Numbered from the stretch's first letter, positions 15,066 through 24,409 are shown. The stretch: DNA of 64,000 nucleotides from Sulfidibacterium sp964549335 (GCA_964549335.1 CAZJUQ010000054.1:62001-126000), one strand, 5' to 3'. Translations and numbers: made by a program. The notes: generated by a model from the sequence alone, not told the origin.

Positions 15066-17282
15066 ATGAAAATAGTTTTTATTGCATTAATACCGTTGCT
15101 TTTGAGCTTATCAAACCAAAATTCCACGGCACAAACCATAAAAAAATTCCCCTGGGCAGGAGGACTGAACTCGGCACAATTCGGCGAAATTGATATCAAT
15201 AACGACGGTATTCCCGATTTGGTGGTGTTCGACAGGCAAGGAGACAGACTCCTGTGTTTTGTTAACGGAGGCACAACGGGAACAATAGACTATACTTATG
15301 CACCCCAATACCAAAAACTGTTTCCGCAACTTTACCACTGGGCGGAATTTAAGGATTATAACGGTGACGGCAAAACAGACATTTTCACCTACTCGCCGGG
15401 TTGGGCGGGAATTATTGTTTATAAAAATATCACTACGGACAATCTGAAATTCAAAAGAGTAGTATATCCTTATCTCACATCTTTTCAAGGAGGAGGATAT
15501 ACTAACATATTTGTTACATACGCCGATTACCCCGCCATTTGCGATATTGACAATGACGGCGACCTCGATATTTTAAGCTTTTGGGGATTGGGCTCTTTTG
15601 TCGAAATGCACAAAAATCTCTCAATGGAGAAATACGGAAATGCCGATTCGCTCGATTACGAGAAAACAGAGTATTGTTGGGGGCATTTTGCCGAAAGCGA
15701 TGAATCGAATATGCTTTTTCTCGATACTTGTATCGGCAACAGAGATACAGGCATGCTTTTGAACAACAGACATACGGGCTCAACTTTCCTTATGATAGAT
15801 ATCAATGCCGACGGTGTAAAAGACCTTTTGCTCGGCGATGTGGACTATCCTGGTCTGTTCCTGCTTACCAACGACGGCACCCTCCAAAATGCACACATAT
15901 CGGCATTCGACACACTTTTTCCCTCATACGACACAACGGTAAAGCTTTTTTCAATGCCGGTAGCATCATATATCGATGTTAATAACGACGGCATTAAAGA
16001 TTTACTGGTATCCCCTTTCGACCCCAATCCCTTCGTTACTCAAAACAGAAAGTCGGTATGGCTTTACATTAATGAGGGCGAAAACAATAATCCCGTATTC
16101 AAACTCGAAAACAAAAGCTTTTTGCAAGATAACATGATAGATGCCGGCTCGGGTGCTTATCCCCTTTTTGTTGATTGGGACGGCGACGGACTTACCGATA
16201 TTTTGCTGGGAAATTATGGATTCTATGTCAATTCGTGGTACGATAACAACTTCTTTTTACATTCGTTTTACAACTCACACTTGCAATTTTATAAAAATAC
16301 AGGCACAGCTTCAAATCCCCAATTTCAACTTTACGATAACAATTTGGCTCATCTCGATTTCGAATTTCTTTTGGGAATTTATCCCGCTGCCGGCGACCTG
16401 GATAATGACGGGGATATGGACCTTTTGGTGGGTAACTCGGAAGGTAATATCATTTTTATCGAAAACCAAAACGGCGATTTGGTAATAGCGGATAAAAACT
16501 ACGGCAATATCGATGTGGGGGAATACAGCACTCCACAGCTTTTCGATTTGGATAACGACGGACTTACCGACCTTATTATTGGCGAAAAGGGAGGAAATTT
16601 GAATTATTATCACAATGAGGGAACTCCCCAATCGCCCGACTTCGTATTTGTTACCGACAGTTTAGGTAAAGTTAACGTCACCGATATCAACCTATCCTAT
16701 TACGGATACAGCACCCCCTGTTTCTTCCGCACCGGCAACGGAAAAACGGTGTTGGCGGTTGGGTCGGAACAAGGTAAAATATTTTACTTCACCGATATAG
16801 ACAACAACCTGGATGGTGAATTTTATGAAGAAGACGACGAAGGCTTAAATTCGCTCCTCGATACAAACGGGGTGAACTACGACAGGGGCATGCGTACGGC
16901 AGTCTCAATATCCGATTTGAATAACGACGGAAAACCGGAAATGGTTGCAGGAAACTTTTCGGGCGGACTCGAATTTTTTAAGAAAAATCCCGATGTTTTA
17001 CCATATGTGAATGAAATTAACATTAATAAAACCTTATCTTTTAAACTATTTCCTAATCCTGCCGAAAACACTTTTTTAATAAAACTATCCGAAAAACAAT
17101 CGGTCAATATAGGTTTTAACATATTAAACATTCAGGGAAAAATACTGAAATCGGGAACTATAACGGCCGGAAACAACAAGAAAGAGGTAAATATTCAAGA
17201 TATTCCGCATGGGGTATATTTGGTTGAAATTCACAGCAAAAGAATAATTTTTCAAACTAAAAAACTTTTGATAATCAAATAA
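15066..17282 (+). CDS. FG-GAP/VCBS-repeat protein with type IX secretion sorting domain
   Basis: A 738-residue exported protein. An N-terminal signal peptide (MKIVFIALIPLLLSLS, cleaved near STAQT) precedes many repeats carrying calcium-binding DxNxDGxxD motifs, such as DINNDGIPDLVVFD, DYNGDGKTDIF, DIDNDGDLDIL and DLDNDGLTDLI. These build a beta-propeller-like surface. The last about 75 residues form a type A T9SS C-terminal domain: FPNPAENTF, a central strand pair, then DIPHGVYLVEI and a basic end. The protein should cross the outer membrane through the type IX system and be surface-bound or released. Its ligand is unknown. PBP1C follows 51 nt downstream. Confidence 0.92.
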   Translation: MKIVFIALIPLLLSLSNQNSTAQTIKKFPWAGGLNSAQFGEIDINNDGIPDLVVFDRQGDRLLCFVNGGTTGTIDYTYAPQYQKLFPQLYHWAEFKDYNGDGKTDIFTYSPGWAGIIVYKNITTDNLKFKRVVYPYLTSFQGGGYTNIFVTYADYPAICDIDNDGDLDILSFWGLGSFVEMHKNLSMEKYGNADSLDYEKTEYCWGHFAESDESNMLFLDTCIGNRDTGMLLNNRHTGSTFLMIDINADGVKDLLLGDVDYPGLFLLTNDGTLQNAHISAFDTLFPSYDTTVKLFSMPVASYIDVNNDGIKDLLVSPFDPNPFVTQNRKSVWLYINEGENNNPVFKLENKSFLQDNMIDAGSGAYPLFVDWDGDGLTDILLGNYGFYVNSWYDNNFFLHSFYNSHLQFYKNTGTASNPQFQLYDNNLAHLDFEFLLGIYPAAGDLDNDGDMDLLVGNSEGNIIFIENQNGDLVIADKNYGNIDVGEYSTPQLFDLDNDGLTDLIIGEKGGNLNYYHNEGTPQSPDFVFVTDSLGKVNVTDINLSYYGYSTPCFFRTGNGKTVLAVGSEQGKIFYFTDIDNNLDGEFYEEDDEGLNSLLDTNGVNYDRGMRTAVSISDLNNDGKPEMVAGNFSGGLEFFKKNPDVLPYVNEININKTLSFKLFPNPAENTFLIKLSEKQSVNIGFNILNIQGKILKSGTITAGNNKKEVNIQDIPHGVYLVEIHSKRIIFQTKKLLIIK

Positions 17283-17333
17283 AAAATTGTAAAAGAGAAC
17301 AAAACTTCTTTAATGTAAATAAAGTTTTCCGCC

Positions 17334-19688
17334 GTGAAAAACCGTATTCTCAAATATTTAGTTCCTTTTCTCGCCGTTTTTCTGCTCTGGCCTGTTTGGG
17401 GGTCACTGTTTTTACCGGAACATCTTTTCAACGAACCGTATTCCACAATTGTTTACGACCGTAACGGCGAATTAATGGGAGCACATATTTCGCAAGACGG
17501 ACAATGGCGGTTTCCTCCTCCGGATGAGATACCGGAAAAATACAAACAGGCACTTATTTTGTTCGAAGACAAAAATTTTTACATACACCCGGGTTTCGAC
17601 ATATTTTCGCTGGCAAAAGCATTAATAACCAATATAAAAGCCGGCAAAACGGTTCGAGGCGGCAGTACAATTACAATGCAACTTGTCCGATTAATGCGAA
17701 AACATAAAAAGCGTACCGTTAAAGAAAAATTAATAGAGATAGCTCTTGCCACAGCCGTCGAATTCCGGTATTCGAAAAAGGAAATACTAAATATGTATGC
17801 CGCCCATGCACCTTTCGGAGGTAACGTGGTTGGCATTGAAGCCGCATGCTGGCGCTGGTTCGGACATGCCCCCAGGAAAATAACCTGGGCGCAAGCTGCA
17901 ACACTGGCGGTTTTACCCAACTCCCCTTCACTGATAAATCCGGGAAGAAACCCCAACCTTTTAGTACAAAAACGCAATAAACTTCTTAAAAGACTTCTCG
18001 ATAACAATATCATTAACAAATTGACATACGACTTGTCAATTATTGAAAAAATCCCGCAAAAACCTAAAAAACTACCCGGCAGCGCTCCTCACCTTACGGC
18101 ATATTTTCAAAAACATCACAGAGGCGGAAAAATTATTTCAACCGTTGACAAAAACCTGCAAGTTACCGTAAACCGTATTGTTTCGGAATACCACCTAAAA
18201 TATATCGCCAACGAAATAAGAAACATTGCGGTATTGGTTTTAAAAACAGAAACCAAAGAGGTGTTAGCATACACGGCTAATGTTACCGGCAAAAACACAA
18301 ACGGTTATGCCGTTGACATGATTAAAGCCCACCGGAGCACCGGAAGTATCCTGAAACCCTTGTTATATGCCGCTGCCATCGACGACGGACAAATTTTAAT
18401 TAACAGCCTGATACCCGACATACCCAGCTATTTCAAAAATTACCACCCGCAAAACTACGATTACACATTCGAGGGAGCGGTTCCCGCCGCCGATGCCCTC
18501 TCCCGCTCGCGAAACGTGCCCGCCATATACCTTCTGCGCGATTTCGGTGTTACAAGATTCTTGGATTTACTGCACAAAACAGGTTTCCACTCTTTCGACA
18601 AAAAAGCTGATTATTACGGATTATCACTGATACTCGGCGGCGGCGAAGCAAACCTGTGGGAAATAACAAGCATGTACGCCGGTATGTCGCAAACTCTGAT
18701 TCATTACGACAGGTTTTACGGAAAATACAACGGACACGAATTCGACAGCCCAGTTTTAATACTGAAAAATGCAAAAAAATATAAGGAACCCCCTGTTTCG
18801 CAACCCGTACCTGTTCACGCCGGTGCAGTTTGGCAAACTTGGCAAGCTCTTTACAATGTTCACCGACCCCTGCAACAAAACGGCTGGCAATATTTTCAAA
18901 ACAACTTGAAAATAGCATGGAAAACAGGCACGAGTTACGGCTTCCGCGATGCTTGGGCAGTGGGTACCACGGCAGATTACACCGTTGGTGTATGGGTAGG
19001 CAATGCCAACGGCGAAGGCAGAAACGGACTTACCGGCGCAGGAAGTGCTGCTCCCATAATGTTCGATGTTTTCGACAATCTGAACCCACAAAACACTTTC
19101 CACCGCCCCGAAGACGAATTGATAAAAATTGCCGTATGCACAAAAAGCGGATACCGCGCCTCCGCAGCTTGTCCTAACATCGATACCATCCTGGCTTATA
19201 AAAAAGGTGTTCTTGTAAAACAGTGCAATTATCACAGGAAAATCTTTACCGGCAAAAACCGGAAATTCCGCCTGTTCAAAGGATGTGCCCACGACACCGC
19301 CATTGTCCCCGTTTCATGGTTTGTCCTTCCTCCGGTTCAGGAATGGTATTACAGAAAATCACACCCCTCGTACAAACCTCTCCCCCCTTTGCGCAACGAT
19401 TGCAAAGCCGCCGGAGACAAAATCATGCAATTCGTCTATCCTCAAAACAACGAAAAACTGTTTGTCGTTAAAGATTTCGACGGTAAACCCAAACCCGTGG
19501 TATTCCAAATAACACATCACAACCCCGACGCTAAAATATTTTGGCATATCGACAAAAAATATTTGGGCGTCACGCAAAACACCCACAAATTCCCCTTTGT
19601 CCCTCCGGCCGGACAACACACCATTACCGTAATCGACGGGGACGGAAACAGCTTGTCAATAAAGTTTTCCGTCGAAAGAGCCGACTGA
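17334..19688 (+). CDS. pbpC: Penicillin-binding protein 1C
   Basis: A 784-residue bifunctional peptidoglycan synthase. One N-terminal membrane helix is followed by a GT51 glycosyltransferase domain (EDKNFYIHPGFD, RGGSTITMQLVRLM). The transpeptidase domain has the SxxK motif in GSILKP, SRN, and KTGTSYGFRDAWAVG. A C-terminal BiPBP_C domain completes the PBP1C layout. It polymerises and cross-links glycan strands at the inner membrane face. The start is GTG at 17334. The alpha-2-macroglobulin gene that often accompanies pbpC is not next to it; the upstream neighbour is a T9SS cargo protein. Confidence 0.93.
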   Translation: MKNRILKYLVPFLAVFLLWPVWGSLFLPEHLFNEPYSTIVYDRNGELMGAHISQDGQWRFPPPDEIPEKYKQALILFEDKNFYIHPGFDIFSLAKALITNIKAGKTVRGGSTITMQLVRLMRKHKKRTVKEKLIEIALATAVEFRYSKKEILNMYAAHAPFGGNVVGIEAACWRWFGHAPRKITWAQAATLAVLPNSPSLINPGRNPNLLVQKRNKLLKRLLDNNIINKLTYDLSIIEKIPQKPKKLPGSAPHLTAYFQKHHRGGKIISTVDKNLQVTVNRIVSEYHLKYIANEIRNIAVLVLKTETKEVLAYTANVTGKNTNGYAVDMIKAHRSTGSILKPLLYAAAIDDGQILINSLIPDIPSYFKNYHPQNYDYTFEGAVPAADALSRSRNVPAIYLLRDFGVTRFLDLLHKTGFHSFDKKADYYGLSLILGGGEANLWEITSMYAGMSQTLIHYDRFYGKYNGHEFDSPVLILKNAKKYKEPPVSQPVPVHAGAVWQTWQALYNVHRPLQQNGWQYFQNNLKIAWKTGTSYGFRDAWAVGTTADYTVGVWVGNANGEGRNGLTGAGSAAPIMFDVFDNLNPQNTFHRPEDELIKIAVCTKSGYRASAACPNIDTILAYKKGVLVKQCNYHRKIFTGKNRKFRLFKGCAHDTAIVPVSWFVLPPVQEWYYRKSHPSYKPLPPLRNDCKAAGDKIMQFVYPQNNEKLFVVKDFDGKPKPVVFQITHHNPDAKIFWHIDKKYLGVTQNTHKFPFVPPAGQHTITVIDGDGNSLSIKFSVERAD

Positions 19689-19769
19689 CAAAAACATGTC
19701 AAAACCCTGTGCAATAACACACATCTTTATGTTTCCGTGGTTTTTTATCTTATCTGTTTTATTAAGGGC

Positions 19770-19935
19770 GGCAAACGGGCTGTCCGCTAATAGTCCTCGG
19801 CGGCGGCGCTGTTCGGCAACGGCGTTTTCAGGGGCTTCCTCACGTCAGCCCTGCCTCCGCCTGCCTCACTACCGCCGCCGCCTCCGGGCTGCCGCTCCCA
19901 TCCCTGCCGCAGCATACCCCTGTGCCTTACTTTAC
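19770..19935. repeat. GC-rich non-coding island with internal inverted and direct repeats
   Basis: Between pbpC and the DUF2851 gene, 347 nt (19689-20035) hold no credible gene. The middle part is strikingly GC-rich against an AT-rich genome. GGCGGCGGCG (19799-19808) can pair with CGCCGCCGCC (19873-19882). GGGCTG occurs at 19777 and 19886, each followed by a CCGCT-type sequence, and CAGCCC lies at 19846-19851. The one long open frame across it (19696-19965) has a low-complexity Arg/Pro/Ala composition and looks non-coding. It may be a structured RNA or a dispersed element; from memory it resembles intergenic elements seen in other Bacteroidota, which I cannot verify. Confidence 0.5.
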
Positions 19936-20035
19936 CGTCTGTATCCCTCCGTCACTCATCCGTAAATATCCGTGCAACCGCAATTTCACATAAATCCCGC
20001 TTAAAACCTCTCATTCACATCAAACTTACCGTACT

Positions 20036-21313
20036 CTACTCCCTACGGGTAAGCAGATAATGTCCTATGGCACATTCAAGGCAGCGTCTCCTGTCGCAAT
20101 ACTCGGTTTTCAATTGTAACAAAGCTTGCGAATGCATGGCACTTTCCGCATTAATGCCAAATGAGGAATAAAGGCGCGTATAGGTGTTGTTCTCCGCTTT
20201 TATCTCCCCGAGCCACCCTGCGGCTCTCTCTTTCAGCAAAGGTTTGCTCTCAATTGTACCGTATGCAAAAACAAATGGCACCACCGCATTTATCAACAAT
20301 ATGTCTATTGACGTGTTCCCGAAAACTTTAGCCCTTTTGTTTCCCGCCCTGACATCAAAACGGTAATGATCTTCCCAATAGTCCGACGCCTTTACCGAAA
20401 AAAACGTTTTTAGGTTAGCAAGGTTCTCTTCGTTAAAAATTTTATGAAGAAGCCCCGACGACCTGTATATAAGATTTGCAAATTGCGAAATTCTTACCGT
20501 AGGAAAATTTGCAGGTCGCATACGCATAAAACGCCATATATGCTTATCAACGGGTGTCAAACCGTATTTGGAGGCCAAAAAAGTGTACTCCTTTAATAAC
20601 ATTACCGGATAGCTGTCGCGATATTCACTCGATAGCAGTCCCGCTTGCCCGAACAACAAAGCCTCCAACTGCATCAAGTTCTCATTATGAATTGACAAAA
20701 TCTTCAAAGGCAACGACTTCGCAAGCAATTCAAAAGCGTCGCTGTTGGCTTTTAACCCGAAATAACGCGCAACTTTCTGATAAAATATCTCATAAAAATC
20801 ATATTTCAATATCTTGCTTACTCTTATTATTTCCCCCGCTTTCCGCTCCAACCGTTCAAACGTTAAACGCTCAAGCCAATTCAAAACGGTAAAATAATCG
20901 GCTTTGTCAATATCGCGCTCACAAGGTATTTTTCTCAAACTTTTAATGTAATCTTCGTACCTTTTTAAAATCCCTATATCGAAATTGTTCTTTGCCTCCA
21001 AAACGGGTAGAGGCTCTCCGCCCTTTCCAAAAACATCTTTATCATGTTCATACACAACGTGCAAAATCACATTATCATAAGTTCTCTCCTTATGGTGTCC
21101 GTGCTTGTACCATTCCGACGATTTAACATGCATCTCAACATTTCCCGCCCAGGTCGTCTCCCCTATTTTTATCAATGCATTAAAAAAATCGGGGCCGCTG
21201 TCGCTATTTTGTGTGCCCGTCCTCAGGATTGTTATTTTTTCACCCGATTTTAACCTCAAATTTGTGTTGAAAAGTTTAAATTTCCACAAGTACCAAAGAA
21301 ATTCCTCTTTCAT
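20036..21313 (-). CDS. DUF2851 family protein
   Basis: A 425-residue protein of the Bacteroidota-typical DUF2851 family. Diagnostic segments are EFLWYLWKFKLF at the N-terminus, TGTQNSDSGPDFFNALIKIG, AGNVEMHVKSSEWYKHGHH and NVILHVVYEHD. The C-terminus carries a conserved cysteine cluster, YCDRRRCLECAIG, suggesting a metal or Fe-S site. The NSDSGPDF and NVEMH residues recall nuclease-like acidic/His clusters, but no activity has been established to my knowledge. It is a single gene, divergent from the zapA block and convergent with pbpC across the GC-rich island. Confidence 0.85.
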   Translation of the reverse strand: MKEEFLWYLWKFKLFNTNLRLKSGEKITILRTGTQNSDSGPDFFNALIKIGETTWAGNVEMHVKSSEWYKHGHHKERTYDNVILHVVYEHDKDVFGKGGEPLPVLEAKNNFDIGILKRYEDYIKSLRKIPCERDIDKADYFTVLNWLERLTFERLERKAGEIIRVSKILKYDFYEIFYQKVARYFGLKANSDAFELLAKSLPLKILSIHNENLMQLEALLFGQAGLLSSEYRDSYPVMLLKEYTFLASKYGLTPVDKHIWRFMRMRPANFPTVRISQFANLIYRSSGLLHKIFNEENLANLKTFFSVKASDYWEDHYRFDVRAGNKRAKVFGNTSIDILLINAVVPFVFAYGTIESKPLLKERAAGWLGEIKAENNTYTRLYSSFGINAESAMHSQALLQLKTEYCDRRRCLECAIGHYLLTRRE

Positions 21314-21367
21314 TTATTTGTTGATTTTCCGTTCTTTAAACCAAATACCTTTCAAAAATAACCATAT

Positions 21368-21400
21368 CTTGACAATTAGTGCAATTTTTATGTATTTTTG
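21368..21400 (+). promoter_or_regulatory. Promoter of the coiled-coil/zapA/6S/rny block
   Basis: The -7 box TATTTTTG (21393-21400) is a full consensus match. CTTG at 21368-21371 fits the -33 TTTG with a 21-nt spacer. The predicted start is about 21406, 18 nt before the first ATG. Confidence 0.65.
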
Positions 21401-21423
21401 TGCAATGTATAATCTGTTTTAAG

Positions 21424-21711
21424 ATGTCGAATGAAGCATTGTTGATTTCCGGAATAAGTTACAAAGTAAGGAAATTGATAGAATTGAAAAACAATCTTCT
21501 CGACGAAAACAAACGGATAAATCATGAGCTTGAAAAGGCTCGCGTTCTTATAGAACAGTTGCAAAACGAATTGGAAAACAAGCGTATTAAATTAGTTGAA
21601 ATATCGCTTGCAAGTGCGCTAAATGACAGAAAAGGTGTTGAGAATAGTATCGAATTCATCGACCGGTTGGTCGATGAAATTGATAAGGGTATTGATGTTT
21701 TGAGTGACTGA
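21424..21711 (+). CDS. Small coiled-coil protein, probable ZapA partner
   Basis: A 95-residue, almost entirely alpha-helical protein with heptad-like leucine spacing (IELKNNLLDENKRINHELEKA and onward). A homologous small coiled-coil gene is usually found directly before zapA in Bacteroidota, which suggests a division-ring role similar to ZapB; this is inferred from position and shape only. The ATG at 21424 is used. zapA begins 18 nt downstream. Confidence 0.75.
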   Translation: MSNEALLISGISYKVRKLIELKNNLLDENKRINHELEKARVLIEQLQNELENKRIKLVEISLASALNDRKGVENSIEFIDRLVDEIDKGIDVLSD

Positions 21712-21729
21712 TAATAAAAGAAAGTTGTT

Positions 21730-22020
21730 TTGACAAACAAAAAATTAACAATAACGGTCGTGATTGCCGGAAGACCATACAAGGTCGACATTTTAGCCGA
21801 ACAAGAGGAAATTGTTCGTAAGGCTGCAAAAGAACTGAACGGGATGATTAAAGATTATGCTCACCGGTATCAGTTCGATGACCAACAAGATTTGCTTGCC
21901 ATGGTAGCTTTGCAATTTGCCCATACAGCCGTTGACCTTGAGTCGGAAAAAGACTTCAGGGAAAAAGAGATGGAGCAAAAACTCGCAGAGATTGATCAGT
22001 TGCTCGAAAGCAATATTTAA
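21730..22020 (+). CDS. zapA: Cell division protein ZapA
   Basis: A 96-residue protein of the ZapA family, which bundles FtsZ protofilaments. The N-terminal strand pair KLTITVVIAGRPYKVDI is followed by an EEIVRKAAKELNGMI helix and the long dimerising coiled coil (LLAMVALQFAHTAVDLE). Length is typical. The start appears to be TTG at 21730, because no ATG exists before the conserved strand. It is followed by the probable 6S RNA and rny. Confidence 0.9.
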   Translation: MTNKKLTITVVIAGRPYKVDILAEQEEIVRKAAKELNGMIKDYAHRYQFDDQQDLLAMVALQFAHTAVDLESEKDFREKEMEQKLAEIDQLLESNI

Positions 22021-22049
22021 AAAGAAAATACGTTCTTTTAACAAAATAC

Positions 22050-22240
22050 AGCCCACATAATCTAATGTTTGTAAACTCAACACTACAACATTTAGGGTTA
22101 AGCTCATAAGAGTTCTAGAACAGGCCTGATTACCTTCGTGGGATTTGCTTCGGCAGACACTGGACGTTCGAAAATTCTTGGCGACCCTATCCATGTTTTT
22201 CCGGAGTTTACTGTAACTCCATGATTGTGTGGGCTTCTTT
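22050..22240 (+). ncRNA. ssrS: Probable 6S RNA
   Basis: The 254 nt between zapA and rny contain no gene but strong RNA structure. A 13-bp closing stem pairs AGCCCACATAATC (22050-22062) with GATTGTGTGGGCT (22223-22235), with one G-U. An inner helix pairs TAGGGT (22093-22098) with ACCCTA (22184-22189). A 3' hairpin GGAGTT/AACTCC (22203-22220) sits inside the closing stem, and a T-rich run follows at 22235-22244. A long, interrupted rod of about 185 nt between zapA and rny is the usual place and shape of 6S RNA in this phylum. 6S binds housekeeping RNA polymerase and down-tunes it. Ends are approximate. Confidence 0.75.
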
Positions 22241-22274
22241 TCTTACCGCATTTGCAAGCACAAAACAGTGTGCT

Positions 22275-23816
22275 ATGAATATATTTTTAAATATCCTTGA
22301 AGTATTGGGCGCTTTCGGTTTGGGAATTCTGGTTACCATAACCGTTTTACGCAAATCAATGCTGAAAAAAAGCGAGGCGCTTCTTAACGAAGCAAAAGAG
22401 AAAGCCGAAGTAATTAAAAAAGATAAAATTCTTCAGGCAAAAGAGAAATTTCTCCAGCTCAAATCGGAGCACGAGAAAATGATTAACGAACGCAACAGCA
22501 AAATACAGCAAGCCGAGTCGCGCATAAGAAAAAAAGAGCAAACCCTCTCGCAAAAATTGCAAGATGCTCAACGGAAACAAAGCGAACTCGACAAAATGAG
22601 AGCCAACCTTACAAACCAACTTCAAATTCTGGAGAAAAAACAGGAAGAGGTTGACAAGTTGCACGACGAACAGGTAAAACAGTTGGAAACAATTAGCAAC
22701 ATGTCTGCCGACGAGGCTAAAAAACAAATTATCGAGTCGCTAAAAGGACAAGCCCAGGCAGAAGCCATGGTGCTTATCAGAGATATTACCGACGAGGCAA
22801 AACTTACAGCCGAACGTACCGCAAAAAAAATCGTTATCGAAACCATTCAACGTACAGCCTCGGAACATGCCATCGAAAACACAGTTACCGTTTTCAACAT
22901 CGACAGCGACGAAGTAAAAGGACGGATAATCGGACGCGAAGGGCGGAACATTCGTGCCCTCGAAGCTCTAACCGGAATAGAAATAATTATCGACGACAGC
23001 CCCGATGCAATTATCCTCTCGGGATTTGACCCCATTCGACGCGAAATAGCTCGTTTGGCTCTCCAAAAACTTGTTACCGACGGACGTATCCACCCGGCAC
23101 GTATTGAAGAGGTGGTGGCAAAAACAAAAAAAGAGGTGGAACAAGAGATCCTCGAAGTGGGAAAACGTACCGTCATCGATTTGGGAATACACAACATGCA
23201 TCCCGAACTCATAAGATTAATAGGACGTATGAAATACCGTTCGTCGTACGGACAAAATCTGCTTGCGCACTCTATTGAAGTTGCCAACCTTAGCGCAACC
23301 ATGGCCGCCGAATTGGGTCTTAACCCCAAAAAAGCAAAAAGAGCAGGACTTTTACACGATATCGGAAAAATTGCCGAAAACGAAGCCGAACTGCCTCATG
23401 CAATCCTCGGCATGAAACTCGCCGAAAAGTACAAAGAGAAACCCGATGTATGTAACGCCATAGGAGCACACCACGATGAAGTAGAGATGGAAACACTCAT
23501 CGCTCCCATTGTTCAAGTGTGTGATGCTATTTCGGGAGCTCGCCCCGGTGCTCGGCGCGAAGTAGTGGAAGCTTACATTCAGCGCCTTAAAAAACTCGAA
23601 GATATGGCTCTGACTTATCCGGGCGTGGTCAAAACTTATGCCATTCAAGCCGGTAGAGAATTACGGGTAATTGTTGGTGCTGATAAAGTATCCGATAAAG
23701 AGGCCGACACCATCTCGTACGAACTCTCCAGAAAAATACAGGAAGAAATGACATATCCCGGACAAATTAAAATTACGGTTATCAGAGAAACAAGAGCAAT
23801 AAATTATGCCAAATAA
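22275..23816 (+). CDS. rny: Ribonuclease Y
   Basis: A 513-residue endoribonuclease that starts mRNA decay at the membrane. An N-terminal membrane helix (about 5-25) is followed by a long charged coiled coil (about 30-190). The KH domain contains VKGRIIGREGRNIRALEALTG. The HD domain has the metal-binding HDIGK and GAHHDEVEM. The tail KITVIRETRAINYAK is typical. An in-frame start at 22221 would run through the 6S RNA stem, so the ATG at 22275 is chosen. It is co-oriented with zapA and the 6S RNA. Confidence 0.95.
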   Translation: MNIFLNILEVLGAFGLGILVTITVLRKSMLKKSEALLNEAKEKAEVIKKDKILQAKEKFLQLKSEHEKMINERNSKIQQAESRIRKKEQTLSQKLQDAQRKQSELDKMRANLTNQLQILEKKQEEVDKLHDEQVKQLETISNMSADEAKKQIIESLKGQAQAEAMVLIRDITDEAKLTAERTAKKIVIETIQRTASEHAIENTVTVFNIDSDEVKGRIIGREGRNIRALEALTGIEIIIDDSPDAIILSGFDPIRREIARLALQKLVTDGRIHPARIEEVVAKTKKEVEQEILEVGKRTVIDLGIHNMHPELIRLIGRMKYRSSYGQNLLAHSIEVANLSATMAAELGLNPKKAKRAGLLHDIGKIAENEAELPHAILGMKLAEKYKEKPDVCNAIGAHHDEVEMETLIAPIVQVCDAISGARPGARREVVEAYIQRLKKLEDMALTYPGVVKTYAIQAGRELRVIVGADKVSDKEADTISYELSRKIQEEMTYPGQIKITVIRETRAINYAK

Positions 23817-23855
23817 TTTTTATTATTGTAAATTATTAACTAAACTCATTTAATT

Positions 23856-24380
23856 ATGAAAAAATTCTTATTCTTAACACTTTTAGGGTTCATCGCTTTC
23901 TCTTTGAATGCCCAACACGTGTTTAACAACAACGACAAAATGTTTAACGCGGGTATAGGACTGCTTTCGTCAGACGGCCCCATACCTTCAATTAACGGAA
24001 GTTTCGAAATCGGAGCCATTCCTACGGGTGACGCAGGTCTTATCTCTTTCGGCGGTATTACGGCTTTCCAGTTGGGAAGTTACTATCTTACAGGTTATAC
24101 CGACACATACTTTGTTTTTCATGTTGGACCCAGAGCCACATGGCACCTGCATGTTTTCGAAAGCGACAAGTGGGACGCATATGCCGGCATCGGTTTCGGC
24201 CTGAGATTCAGATCGGGTTATGACGACTATTGGGGATACCATTACGACGGATACGTTGGAGGCTACGGCGAAGGTTTCATCGGAGGACGCATGATGCTAA
24301 AAGAAAATTTCGGACTGTTTGCCGAAATGGGATACGGTACTTTGTCGGCATTCAAATTCGGTATCACAATGGGACTATAA
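23856..24380 (+). CDS. Small outer-membrane beta-barrel protein, function unknown
   Basis: A 174-residue protein with a signal peptide (MKKFLFLTLLGFIAFSLNAQ). The rest is dominated by alternating aromatic/glycine beta strands such as YAGIGFGLRFRSG and GFIGGRMMLKENFGLFAEM, as in eight-stranded barrels of the porin/OmpX-like kind. A Gly/Tyr/Asp-rich stretch (DDYWGYHYDGYVGGYGEG, about 122-139) probably forms an external loop. It is 39 nt after rny and is followed by a perfect 21-bp hairpin. Confidence 0.75.
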   Translation: MKKFLFLTLLGFIAFSLNAQHVFNNNDKMFNAGIGLLSSDGPIPSINGSFEIGAIPTGDAGLISFGGITAFQLGSYYLTGYTDTYFVFHVGPRATWHLHVFESDKWDAYAGIGFGLRFRSGYDDYWGYHYDGYVGGYGEGFIGGRMMLKENFGLFAEMGYGTLSAFKFGITMGL

Positions 24381-24409
24381 TTTATCATAACATCTTATTA
24401 TACAAAATT

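Noticed and set aside
19696..19965. Open frame of 89 codons across the GC-rich island
   Set aside because: Its product is a low-complexity mix of Arg, Pro, Ala and Ser with no recognisable domain. The frame is open because the segment is GC-rich and poor in stop codons.
22221..22274. N-terminal extension of RNase Y
   Set aside because: It would translate the 3' arm of the probable 6S RNA. The ATG at 22275 gives the standard membrane-anchor start.
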